A DNA stretch of 64,000 bases, from NCBI GenBank assembly GCA_019973155.2, contig BPQB01000005.1, positions 1 through 64,000 on the forward strand, read 5' to 3'. The position numbers and the translations under genes are program-made. The notes beneath the pieces are model-generated. The model worked only from the letters and a program-made list of their open reading frames with translations. It had not been told where the DNA came from and ran no database searches. The DNA is from Phanerochaete sordida (Eukaryota > Basidiomycota > Agaricomycetes > Polyporales > Phanerochaetaceae). Below, one piece after another: positions 43,201 to 54,411 of the stretch (position 1 is the stretch's first letter; the number at the start of each line of letters is the position of its first letter).

Positions 43201-44350
43201 CTTCAGCTTTAGCACTCCTACACCGGCCACGCCGACTACGGAGAAGCAGCAATTTGTCTTCGGTAAGGCTGCCCCTAGTACACCGGCGCCTGCGGGCTCG
43301 ACGCTGTTTGGTACGCCTGCGCCGAATGGATCTGCGGCTCCGACGACTCCACCAAAGAAGGAGGAAGGCGACCTCAGCATGATGGATGAAAGCAGTCCTA
43401 GCCGAGGCTCTGGCATGGAAGTCAACGGTGGCAAGGCCGAGTCGATGGCCCTCAACGGTCCCGGGTTCAGCCTTGCTCCCGCCTCTACGTCTTCACCATT
43501 TGGACAACCTGCGCAGTCCAGTTCGTTGGGATTCGCTTTTGGCTCTAATACTGGAGCAGCCAGCCCGTTCGGTGCTAAACCTGAGGCCGCCAAGCCTACG
43601 GAGAACAAGCCGGCATCTGGCTTCATGTTCGGTCAGCCAGGGGCCTCTACTGGCTTCCCCTTCCCTCAGAAACCAGCGAATGGTGGAGCTGCACCTTCGA
43701 CGCCAGCAGGTTTCGCATTCGGTAAGCCTGCGGAATCTGCGGCACCATCTGCGCCCCCAGGGTTTGCGTTCACGCCAAAGCCTGCCGAACCGACGCCCGC
43801 CCCCGGCACACCGACCGGCTTTGTCTTTGGGCCAAAGCCTACGGAGAGCAACGCCGCGGCATCCACAGGCGGATTCGCTTTTGGCGCTCCGCCCACGCCT
43901 ACCACCACTGGGCAAGGCTTCGCTTTCGGTGCGCCACAGCTGGCGCCGAGCACGTCATTCGGCGCTCAGGCGACGTCTGCGACAAGCACCACGCCCAGCC
44001 CGAACCCGTTCAGCCAGCCTGCTCAGCCCGCTGGTGGCTTCGGTGGCTTTGGCGTGCCCACCCCGACGAGTGCCACGGCGCCGTCGCAGGGCTTCGCGTT
44101 CTCAAGCCAACCGGCGTCGCCTGCTGTCCCCTCCTCTGGACTTCCAGGCCAGAACGGTGCTGCTGGCTTCCCCTTCGGATCGAACGCTGCTCCCGCCTCG
44201 TCGCCGTCGCCGTTCGCCCCCACTGCGGCTCTGCCATCCGCCGGCGGTCCCGTATTCACCATGGGTGCTGCGCCACCGCCCACTCCTGGCGGCAGCGTCG
44301 CCGGCCGTCAGATAAAGAAGCTGCCCGCTCGCAGGGGCGGCAAGCGGTAA
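40282..44350 (+). CDS. FG-repeat nucleoporin (Nup1/Nup60/Nup153-like)
   Basis: Exons 40282-41091, 41145-41939 and 41990-44350, coding 1321 aa. The N-terminus SRSGSFLGTIKGLWPAKLFGW could form an amphipathic membrane-binding helix, as in Nup1/Nup60 and Nup153 class proteins. The middle has a conserved-looking LLPTRLRGTSAIPDMFKAKK and a coiled, Glu/Lys-rich stretch. From about residue 640 onward there are more than 30 FG motifs of the type SGFSFG, FAFG and PFG separated by Ser/Thr/Pro/Ala linkers, the binding sites for transport receptors. The C-terminus is basic (KKLPARRGGKR), possibly binding importin. A nuclear-basket position is inferred from the N-terminal helix and the C-terminal basic tail. 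Confidence 0.88.
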
Positions 44351-44919
44351 TAACCGCGGCTCGTCCGTTTCTTCTTCGGTTCTTGTGTATTGATTGAACC
44401 CGTGGACGTGTTGTTTACTACTGACTCGTCTGTTTCCCCCTTCCATTCTTGTTTTTCCTAGTCTCTTCGCAGGTTACCCATGTCGCAATCTTCCCGCGTT
44501 GTCTCATATCTCACTCTCACCACACAATGTTTTCTTCATCCGCTGTCCAACATATCCGCCATCTCGCATTTAGTAGTGTCATTGTTGCAGGCTCAAGGCC
44601 AACTCATCAACATCTCCAAGTATCAAGTAGTAGATCGTAGCATACGTAGTCATCACACATCTGGGCTGAAGGCCTATGCATTGCGTATTATATTTTCACG
44701 CGGATGTGCGTAGGAATAGTTCATCGCATTCTCTGCAATCCTAGCTTCCTCTCTCCCTCTGCACTTGCTCTGCACTTGAAGCTGGCGCGCGTCTATCTCA
44801 CTGCAGTACGTGCGCGTACTATAGAATGTCCTCGCCACTCTTAACGCGTAGGAAGGTCATATAGCCAATGATTACGGCCAGGAACAGATCTAAGCACTAG
44901 CTAGTGGTGCGCCGGTAAA
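44351..44919. other. Convergent 3' flanks
   Basis: 569 bp between the nucleoporin and NUC1 stops. T-rich, with several tttctt runs and no supported gene. Confidence 0.5.
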
Positions 44920-46303
44920 CTACTTGGGCGCGGCGATCGCCTTGCGAGCGTTCTTTTGCGCATCATCGAATCTGCGGACGATGACCTCGCACTTCGTGGT
45001 CTTACAGATGTGTTTTGACCTCGCCTTGATCTCCTCGGAGAAGAAGGTTAGCCCTGCAGCTCGCTCCACAGCCTCGACTGAACAAGCATATTGGCTATTA
45101 GCTTTTGTACCGATACCACGGGGACGGACTGAACTTACTCGGAACGACGAAGTTCTCCAGTGGCGCTTGGTCCGGAATCTCGGCGTTCGGGAGGACGAAC
45201 GCGCCAGTTGAGATTTCAGGGACGTTGGGGGTCGACGGCGACGACGGCCTGGTGGTGAGAACCACCTTCGCGAAGTGCGTCGGTACAGCAATGCTTGGTG
45301 GCTTGCCGATGACTTCGTAGTGCTGGCGGCGAGATATCAGATACGCGAAGCATTTCCAACAGACCATGCCACTAACGACTCGCCACTTGCCATCGCCATC
45401 CAGCTTCGGGAGGTACAATGGAACCGTGAAGACGTAGACGTCGGCGAAATTGCCTGTAAGCCTGCGGCACCAGTCCTCCAGGTACGCCCAGTCTGGGGAT
45501 TTTAAGATCTCAACGCGTCCCAAACGCTCAAGATGCACCGCTTACAGTGACGGTTGAAGCCCGCACCCACTTGAGGTGCAATATTGGTCAAGAGGAACGT
45601 CTCATCCATAGCTTCCTGTGGCGCCACATCGTCAATAAAGTGTGACTTGAACATGAATGCAAACGCACTTGTGAAATCTTCGCGTCGGCGGCAGGGACCC
45701 TGTGGCATGTTCGACATTTAAACCCCTGATTACAGGCTTCGCAAGACTCACATGTGTCCACGGTCGTAGCCACTGCGGAAGTAGTCTGCGAGCTTCGCGC
45801 GGAACATCGCAGGGACGGACTCGTCCTCCACGAACTGCGACTTCGATCGGTCACCCGTTTCTTCGGCGGAAGGACGCGCCTCGAGAGGTGACTTGCCCAG
45901 CGACGCGAGAGTCAGGTGTTCCGCAGTCTACGAAAGTTGCCTATGAGCATCCCGGTGGTAGGTAGAGCAGCGGACGCACCCATGCCGGATGCCTGAGCCT
46001 CCGGTCGTACGCAGCGACGTACGCCTTCCGGACCAGCAGGTCTGATATCGGCCCAGGGTGTCCATACTTCAGAAGCTGCGACTCGGCCTTGACGAGGGTC
46101 CCGGGCTGGCTCAGCTGGGGCATACCGGTGGGGTGCACCTGGACTATGGGCTGCCTGACGCTTTCGGACGTCGGCACTGGCACGGCGACCGGACGCTGCG
46201 GCGCATTGCTGCGACTGAGGGCAGTCGCAACGCCGCCGCCGACGATAGCCCCGACGGCGAAGCAGGCAGCGTGGAGGATGGTCGAGCTGGGCATGGTCGG
46301 CAT
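44920..46303 (-). CDS. NUC1: Mitochondrial nuclease Nuc1 (endonuclease G)
   Basis: Seven minus-strand exons: 45980-46303, 45752-45927, 45669-45699, 45546-45615, 45377-45492, 45139-45322 and 44920-45077; 352 aa. Nuc1 is the main mitochondrial DNA/RNA nuclease, active in recombination and cell death. Seen: N-terminal membrane segment (AACFAVGAIVGGGVATAL), GHPGPISDLLVRKAYVAAYDRR, the catalytic DRGHM (His as general base), FLLTNIAPQVGAGFNRHYW with the metal-binding Asn, and KWRVHYEVIGKPPSIAVPTHF. The intron 45323-45376 is 54 nt and in frame; removing it restores the family sequence. The C-terminal extension VERAAGLTFFSEE is typical of fungal members. Confidence 0.94.
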
Positions 46304-46951
46304 CCGAGGCAGAGCTCAAGACCAAGTCAAGACGCCCTTCGGCTGTTGCCGCTCCGCGCGCATCCCCCTGGATTCCCAGCCTTCGTCGAGGTCACTCTGC
46401 AACTTTTCTCTTATTCCTGCGGGTCCGTCTGAGGGATAATCCATTGGTTATAAGCTCTACCTGTATACCTGTATAGAATTCGTACAACCAAATTCGAAAC
46501 GAACCGCATAGATGCAGGAGCAGGACGACTATGATATAGAGTAAATACCAGAGAGTAGCAGGAATCAAAACGCAACGAATGGAGGCGGTTGGAAGGGCAT
46601 GATAACTTTTCTTGCGCTGCAAAACACTAAAGCAATGATGAAGTATGTAGTTCATTAGGTGGATGGGTTGGTGGTGAATGCTGGCTGCTATGAGTGCCGA
46701 GTCGGAAGAATATTGACTGGAGAGACCAGAGTATCGAAAAAGGAGCGGGGTTCGTTGACATTGAAGAAAAGATCAAAGTGTAAGGCAAGAAGAGCACATC
46801 GACTTGAATGCTTCCGGAATGAGGATTGTCCGCGCAGAGGAATGAAATCGTAAACATCTCGTGGAGGTCCGTCATTCGCCCGCACGGAGACGGCCCATCG
46901 AGAGCTAGCTCTCCGCTCGTGTATGCATTCGAATGATACGCCTTGGGGTCG
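46304..46951. other. Intergenic region
   Basis: 648 bp: NUC1 promoter and 3' flank of the RRM-R3H gene. The stretch 46440-46680 is AT-rich with ttgaagaaaag and no supported gene. Confidence 0.45.
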
Positions 46952-48738
46952 TTAGATCTCCAAGGGCTCGTGGGAGCGTGCCTCGAAGCCAGAACGCTGA
47001 GTCTGGCTCTCTTTTCTCTCCCTCCTGCTTTCGAAGCCTCCCACGCCAGGTCCGCGCGGCTGGCGAACGACGCCCGAGTCAAGGCCGTTGTTCACAGCAC
47101 CGGTGACACTGGATGGCAGGCTGGGGACGGGAGGAATGCCGTTACCAAACGCGCTGTTCCCGAACAGACCCGCGAATCCGCCCGGGGAGCGGCGAGAAGG
47201 CGATGCAATAGTGGCGTATCCTTCGCGAATGTTGCCGTTGGATGCGCGCGAAGTCAAGCGGGGCGCCTGCGTCTGAAGAGTCTTCATGTCTGGCATGGAC
47301 TTCTTCATGCGCAAAGCGTTCGCCTGCTGACCAGCAGAAAGATATGAAGACGGGGCGCGCGAAAGAGTCTGGCGGCCGCCGGCGCTTTGCTGTTGCTGAG
47401 AACAAAGATCAACATCGGTACATTTACAAAAGCCACAAAGGTGACTCACCTGAGCAGGGTCATAACGGGTGACGACGGCGTGTCTTTCATCGCCTTCCCC
47501 GAGAGAATAGTGGTAGACCCCAAGCTTCTGGGCAACCAGGTGCACCACCCGTCGCTGCTTGGCACTAAGTGTCCTAGAGAAAGCCAGCTCGTCTCGCATG
47601 TGGTCGTCCTTGAACAAGAGGATGCGAGAGTAGATTTCAAGCGTCGAGGGATCATTAAGGTCGAGCTCTGTAGACGGCGACTTCAAGCCTCCTGGGGTCG
47701 TCGGGAGAGGCGAAGTGCTAAGGTTGTAAGGGCCAGGCGTCGACAGGGTAGGCACCTGGGGGACTTGGGGCACTGGCGGGACGGGTGGCGTATATTGTTG
47801 GGGGAACGGCGACGTGCCTTGGAACGATCGAGATGGCGTGAACGGAGGAGGCGCGATGACGGGACCGAAGTCGTCGTACTGCGGCGTCTGTTGCATGGCG
47901 GCCTGCTCTTTTTCCAGCTGCATCGAGCGCATGCGACGAAGGGCCTTCTCTCGCTCGATGCGTTCCTTCTCACCCGCCTGCAGTACCTTTTTGTACTCTA
48001 CGCGCAACTTGCGTCCCTGAACATCAAACCCATTGAGGGCAGCGACGACGGCGTCCGCATCAACCGCCTGGCGGAAGTTGGCGAACGCGAGGCCGCGGAA
48101 CTGGCCCGATTGGTCAAGGTGGTAGTTGAACGCGTACGGCGTGGGGATCGACAACGAAGCCTGTTGAGAGTATTAAGCAGCGCGTCGAAAGCTAGTTAGG
48201 TGGCACTGACAATGATATCGAGGAGTGTCTCGCGTTTTACATTGAATGGTATGTTCTTGATGACGATGGCGGTGGGTATGATCTCGTCGTCCAGGTATCC
48301 CCCAGGTGTACCAGGACCCATGCCCGGAGTCATCACTTGACCGCCCATGACCGGCGAGCCACCCGACGACGAGATGTCCGAGTTGTTGTTCGGGGACAGC
48401 GAACGGTTGTCGGGGATGGAGACCGAGTTGTCTAGCCATTGCTAGCGTGATCGCGTGGGTAAGCCTGGCTCATGTTGTGTCACGAACACTCAGAAAAGCA
48501 CACGTACGCTGGGCAAGCCACCGCGCATGGTCTTGTTCTTGAGCGGAGACTGGCTGATACCGAGCGGATTGTACTGAGATTGCGCAGGAATAGGAGGGGA
48601 GGTGGAGAAGTGGTACGGGTTCCTGCCGTTACCGCTGCCGCTGCCTTCGTAATCGTAAGTGTCATGAAGACGTTGCTGGGATGGCTTAGAAGAGAGCGAC
48701 AGGGTAGAGATATCCGGAGTAGACGAAGAGCTTGTCAT
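46952..48738 (-). CDS. RRM and R3H domain RNA-binding protein (Pin4/Cip2-like)
   Basis: Minus-strand exons 48508-48738, 48211-48441, 47450-48160 and 46952-47395, coding 538 aa. RRM: TAIVIKNIPFNVKRETLLDI (RNP2 region) and QFRGLAFANF (RNP1), then LNGFDVQGRKLRVEYKKVL. After a Pro-rich linker follows an R3H-like region, DPSTLEIYSRILLFKDDHMR to VVHLVAQKLGVYHYSLGEGD. The Ser/Asn-rich N-terminus has likely phosphosites. Yeast Pin4 and fission yeast Cip1/Cip2 have this order and act in mRNA control and checkpoint/stress response. The intron 47396-47449 is 54 nt, in frame, with a GTGAGT donor; retention would add 18 residues. Confidence 0.85.
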
Positions 48739-49808
48739 GATCTGTGAGTGGACAACTGGTGAAGGCCTTGCTGGAGTATACAGATGCAGACGCGGCAATT
48801 GTTCGTAAAGACAAGCTCGTTAGAAGAATGGAAAGCGCAGGCTGGGCGAAACTGAACGGCGAGCAGACAGAAGTCGGGAGAGAATGCGAGCGGAGAAGAT
48901 GGTCGTCGATGCGGAAAACGTGGTGAGGCCACTTGGCGCCGTTTTGCCATCCAGCTCAGACTCTCATCACGGGGCTTGATTTCTCTCAGGATTCATCACC
49001 GTCCAGGCCTCACGGTCGCACTAGGACGCACGCTAGATCTCTTTGTCTCATTCCCAGCGATCTGCCGACACCACACACACGGCTGTTGCGCGACCCTCTC
49101 CTCCACCACCGACGCGGACATATCGGACGCCGGCAGCGGCCAATCGCACACCGCGGGCGGATGCTGCAGGGAACTCTGGAAGGTCTCTGCTGCTATCTAC
49201 CCTTACACGTTGTCCTAGCAGCCGCCTCTCGCGTTCTGTACCTCTTTTCCGAGCCCGGTACCGTATCCTCGAGGCACCGCTTTGTGACTAGAAATGTACG
49301 CTTCCTTCATGTAACACAACGTTCGCAGCCCTGCCGGGTCGACCCCTTGTCTGCGTGAGTTACAGAGTTTGGCATGCTGTAAGATGCACGAGGTTCCAGC
49401 TCGGCAGGGACACCGCGTGTCCAGAGATTCTGCAGCTGAGCTCTGGGCTCTCCATTCCCATGTCGTCCAGCGTGAGGCGCCACGAAGGTGGGACGCACGC
49501 GTCGTCGTCACCGTCATCGCTCACCGTCTGCGGCCTGCCAAAGGGATTTGGGATGATACGGCGGTGCACACCCACTGGGCTTTGGGCGGTGGACGGAGGT
49601 AAGAGGCTCCGCAGCAGTCCGAGGGCGTCCCAACAACAACTGCGTCAGCCATCCTGTGCCTTTCCCCTGCTCACATCCGCAGCCCGCAGGTCCAGCGTTC
49701 CCAGGCTCATCCGTCCTCTACCGCGACGTCGGCTTCTCGTCAGACGAGTGAACGTAGTCCACACTCAAGCTACACACCGAGTCGCAGTCTGTGAAGGGCT
49801 AAATAACG
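48739..49808. other. Long divergent intergenic region
   Basis: 1.07 kb between the RRM-R3H gene and the GAT-EH gene. If the latter descends from a VHS-GAT protein, a VHS domain would be expected here, but I found no matching frame. Several possible splice signals (for example gtaagag near 49600 and cgcag near 49680) may belong to untranslated exons. Confidence 0.35.
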
Positions 49809-52324
49809 ATGCCGAAGAGCCGGATATGTGAGTGCGGAGAGCTGAATCAGTCCCGGGCCCACATTAATTCCTCTCAATCCTGGACTGCAGTCGGACGTAG
49901 CGCACCCCAGCCGGATGCGACGCAGTACGCGCCCCCGTCCGGTCCTCCTCCTAATTGGCCGCGGTGGCAAACGCCATCCCTTGGGAGGTCCAGGGACTCC
50001 AGGCGTGGGGGCGACGCACCTACAGCGAACGCGCCGGTGGTTATCACCCTGCAGGACGAAATCAAGAGGGCGTTCAAGGCGTGCAAGACGGGCAAGGGGA
50101 ATGCCCAGCTGCTGCAGGAGACTTTGGCCTACACGAAAGCAGAGGACCTGAATGGCAACCCCCTGATCAAGGTGTGTCATAACGCACTCACAAGCTATCA
50201 CACCTGACGGCTTTTGCGCGCGTAGGAATTCGTACAGAGATGTCGCGCATCCCAAGACTGGCTCTCCTCTAACATTCCATGGGCCTCCTTCCATGCTGAG
50301 CGTTCGCGCGAAACACACGACGATACCGGCGAAACCGAAGAAGAGCGCCTTTTGGCCGAACTCCTACAGGCGAACCAGGAGCTCTTGGACGCACTCAAGT
50401 CCTATAGTGATTTGGAGGCTCAGACGGAGCGCGACAGGAAGAAGGGCGAACGGCGGGTATGCTGCTCGTCGTTGTCGATGCTCACGTGCACATCTGACTG
50501 CGCACCTCATAGCTGCGCGCCCTGGAAGCAATCACGTCCTTCAATCCTACGACTTCTGAAACGGCCTTGGTAGACCGCATTTTCACAGTTGGTGATCCCC
50601 AGAACACTGGATCTATCGCGCCAGATCTCGCGCATTCCATCTTGGCGGGTTGTCGACTCCCCGCTGATACGCTTCAAGAGATATGGGACATTGCCAACGC
50701 GGAGGAGAACGCTACGTACGGCAGATACGTAGTTGGCATTGCGGTGAGACTAGTCGGGCATGTGCAGAATGGGAAAGAATTAAGCGAAGAGCTCGTCCCG
50801 ATACGTAAGCGTAAATCCGACAGAATCTCATTCAGTAGCTAATTTGTCTTATAGCTGGACCCGTTGCTGATATCAACGGGCTCGACGCAAACCAACGCTC
50901 ATCTGACTACCTGTCAGTCGCGCAGCCATCCACTCAGGCAGATCCTTTCAGCGATCCCTCCCTCCCGAACGAGGATCTCAATAGACCACCCCTTCCTCAT
51001 GCCCTCAGCAACCTGCCGCCTCTGACGGAGCAAGATAGGAACAAATTCATGCAGATCTTCCACCGTAGTGGTCCCGAGAATGGCGTTCTTAGTGGTCCTC
51101 GCGGCCGAGAGGTTCTCATGAAGTCAAGATTGCCTCTGAGTACTCTTGGAGATATCTGGTGTGTCATTACGCCTGAGCTGGCTCCTACGCACATATTGAC
51201 AGCTTTATCAGGGACTTGGCCGATACTGAGCATCGCGGCTCCCTCGATGCCCCAGCATTCACAGTGGCGATGTATCTCGTTCAGGCCTGCATGTCTGGCC
51301 AGTTGACCACCATCCCTCCTGTTCTTCCTCAGCAGGTCTACGCTGAGGCAGGCAAGAACGCGCCACATGCGGTGTTGGACGCCCACTACGGATCTTCTGG
51401 ACAAGCTTCTGATACCCCCTCTCCCGTTACAGCGATGTTTGGTCAAAGTGATACATCGTCTGGCCGTCCTCCGACACAATTCCCACCGAGCACTGCAGCG
51501 GAGGAGCCTTCGGTGAGGGTTAGCATGTAACGACTGTCGTAGCTAGATATTTATGTTCGCCAACAGCTAATTGATCTAGATGAGGGCATTTCGGACTACT
51601 CTGGTCCTATGACCATGCCAGTGCCAGCAATTGGCGGCGCTCCCCTGCAGTCTGCGCGAGCATCGCCTCCGTCACCTCCCGGTCTGAACATTCCTTCCTT
51701 GTCCGTGTCAATGTCCCCATTGAGCCCGACGAGCACATCCATCTCCCGACCGTTCTCCAGCCCCTCTGGTACCCCTCCCCTGACCGGATCAGCGCCGTAC
51801 ACACCTCTTCCGGCGTTCCAAGCTGCGCCTGAAGGCTGGAACTGGGACGTCACTCCCGCGGACAAGACGAACTCTGATAAGCACTTCGAGGCTCTTGACC
51901 CATGGAGACAAGGATATGTCGAAGGCGAGGCTGCTGTTGGGTTTATGTCAAAGTCCAAGCTACCTCCACCTATCCTCGCCAAGATATGGTGCGTCTTTGG
52001 CAAATCAATGCTGCATGTTCACTGAAATGTGTTACCAGGGACCTCGCGGACATGAACCACGACGGCAAGCTGACGAGGGAAGAGTTCGCAGTCGCGATGT
52101 TCCTGATCCGGAGCAAGCTTGCGGGTAAGGAAGTACCAGACAGACTCCCGCCTTCGCTTGTCCCGCCACCAAATCTCCCGGCTCTGAGCGACGCGCTTTC
52201 CGCGCCTCCACCCCCTCAAGCGAGCGCTAGCCCGGTCGCAGCCCTGCCCGATGAGCACGACCGTTCCAGCACGCCTCCCCCTTCCTACGACGAAAGCCTG
52301 ACTGCTACGCCAGACATTGCGTAA
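49809..52324 (+). CDS. GAT-like domain plus three EH domains (Ede1-derived fusion)
   Basis: Exons 49809-49827, 49891-50171, 50226-50456, 50513-50804, 50855-51158, 51212-51512, 51567-51988 and 52039-52324; 711 aa. The N-terminal part resembles the GAT helical region of VHS-GAT sorting proteins: VVITLQDEIKRAFKACKTGK, EFVQRCRASQDWL and LLAELLQANQELLDALKSYSDLE. Then come three EH domains, the second from NLPPLTEQDRNKFMQIF and the third from WDVTPADKTNSDKHFE, with EF-hand-like DMNHDGKLTREEF. EH order, linkers and intron sites match the first 450 residues of EDE1 at 59-64 kb. Coiled coil and UBA are absent. The ATG gives only six residues before a phase-1 intron, so an upstream exon may be missing. 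Probable endocytic adaptor. Confidence 0.75.
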
Positions 52325-52536
52325 TGGACTCTATTTTATATGCGCCCACGGACTACGATGTTTATAATGGAAACCTGTATGTATTGGCGGACTTCATTAC
52401 GGCATTCAAAATACGAATGAATATCTTGACATCTGTGCGCCGAGGGCGTTCCTGGCGGACAACCTCGAGGCTCTTGGGAAGGCGATATAGATGCCCACCG
52501 CCTTCAGCCACTCTCGCCTCCTCATCTTTCCTTGCA
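52325..52536. other. Short intergenic region
   Basis: 212 bp between the GAT-EH stop and the J-domain ATG. AT-rich first half; nothing further seen. Confidence 0.5.
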
Positions 52537-53842
52537 ATGTCTACCAGTCTATACGAGATTCTCGGCCTCACGAAGGCCGCTTCGCCAGCTGAAGGTAAGC
52601 GTGACGGCTTTGCGCATCGATAGGAATCTTGTAGGCGCTCACATGGCGACGACGATGAAGTCCGAAAGTCATACAGAAACAAGGCCCGCGACACACATCC
52701 GGATCGTCTTCCTCGCGGCGTGTCCGCCGAGGAAGTGCAGACAGCTAACGAACGGTTCAGGCTGGTACTATGCAGGCGCTGGCTGCTTCCACGGTGTACA
52801 TTGACGTCTTTTTTGCCAGGTCAACCATGCATATGAGATCCTGACGAATGCAACGCATCGCAAGGTAGGCTAGCCCTGTAGATCATACTCTGACCGTATT
52901 GTCTGACTTATTTTATTTTCAGTTGTACGACTTATACGGTGTCTGGCCTCCGCCCGCCGGAGCGTCGGCTGCTACCTCCGACTCGGTCCCAAACCCGTCG
53001 CAGCCCACGCCAGGGCATTATGGCGACGAGACTCGCACCGAGTAAGCAGCTTCAGTGTTCTGCAAAATGGCTTTGTTCAAGGCGGCAGTTTCAGTAGCCT
53101 GCCTCCTTTGACCGAACAAGACAGAGTCAAATTTATGCAAATGTTCGAGGGCAGCGGTGCCCAGCATGGCTTCCTCGATAGCCATCGCGCCTTCGAGCTT
53201 CTCCAGAAATCAAATCTACAAATAGATACCCTCAAGAACATTTGGTGAGTATACTTATCGTGCGTAGATATATTCGCGCCGAACAGCAAACGATATAGGG
53301 ACTTGGCAGACAGGGAACAGCGCGGGTACCTTGACGCACCGGCCTTCACGATCGCGATGTATCTGGTCCAGATATGTATGTCGAGCAAAGCGACCACCCT
53401 ACCTTCTTCCCTCCCCCAACGGATATATGACGAGGCTGCCAAGACTGTGTCTCGCGCACCCATCCCCTCGGATAGCATTGCAGACAATTGGACGATGTCG
53501 CCGTCCGACAAGGCTGCCTTTAGCAACTATTTCGACGCCATCGAGCACGAGAGGAAGGGATATGTCGAAGCAGAAGTTGCTGCTACATTCTTTCACCAAT
53601 CTGGACTGTCGGATTCGGTGCTCGCGCAAATCTGGTGAGCGAATAGAGGTAGCTACAGGCTGACGTCTAGCTTGAGGCTGATGCACGCTCACAGGGATCT
53701 GGTGGATGTGGATAACGATGGGCGGCTTACTAGGGAAGAATTCGCGGTCGCGATGTGCCTGACACGGTGCAAGTTGGCAGGCAAGGAGATCCCTGCCCAA
53801 CTCCCGCCTTCACTTCTCCCGGCTCGAACCTTGTGGAGCTGA
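52537..53842 (+). CDS. J-domain fused to two EH domains
   Basis: Exons 52537-52594, 52661-52764, 52820-52864, 52923-53041, 53095-53244, 53299-53634 and 53695-53842; 319 aa. Residues 1-80 form a J-domain: SLYEILGLTKAASPAEVRKS, a catalytic HPD (THPDRLPRG), and NHAYEILTNATHRKLYDLYG. After an in-frame 53-nt intron come two EH domains (SLPPLTEQDRVKFMQMFEGS; WTMSPSDKAAFSNYFDA with DVDNDGRLTREEF), homologous to EH2 and EH3 of EDE1. The donor GTAAGC overlaps a TAA: if the intron (53042-53094) is kept, a 109-aa J-only protein results. All EH splice sites match EDE1. Whether the fusion is made, or the EH part is a fused relic, cannot be told from sequence. Confidence 0.6.
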
Positions 53843-54411
53843 GCAAGGCGCAAGGCACGGCATCTCGCAGTGGCTATAGTCTGCGAGACAACCTACCAAC
53901 AGGGAACACAGCATGCATATAAGCTTAGACGTGGACAAATTGGATGTAACTCTACTCACTCTACATTTTACGGCGGCGGGGTCCATACTGGGACCGCTCT
54001 GTGCGTACTGCCGAACCCGATTGGGAGCATGAAATGCAGCACGATTGTCTTGATGTACAGCGGCGAGTCTGCAGGGTCGCAGCTTCTCCTTGCACAGCAG
54101 TCTCAAAAAGCAAGGTCGAGACCTTTTCCGATTTGAAAGAAAATAAAATGACGCGGTCTGTGGGGACAGAGGAGGGCGCGAGGCAGGGTGGAAGTGATAT
54201 TCGATTTGCCGGAGATGTTTTACATACACCAATCAAAAGGGCACAACGAGGCTCGCCACGGGAGAGGCCCAGGCTGTGTGAGGCACCCTTGCGTCGTACG
54301 TACAGCAAGCGAGGGCGTCGTCGACGTGAAGACGAGCGTGCAGAACGTTGAGGACGACGACGACGGACGCCTTACGTTTGATTGTTTCGGCCAAACACTG
54401 CACGCTGGGAA
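53843..54411. other. Intergenic region
   Basis: 569 bp upstream of striatin. Contains aggacgacgacgacggacg, a short GAC-rich run near 54350, and no supported gene. Confidence 0.45.

Noticed and set aside
42038..44446. Several long open frames antisense or out of frame in the FG nucleoporin
   Set aside because: Simple FG/Ser/Pro repeats generate open frames in all phases; only the FG frame is continuous with the upstream exons.
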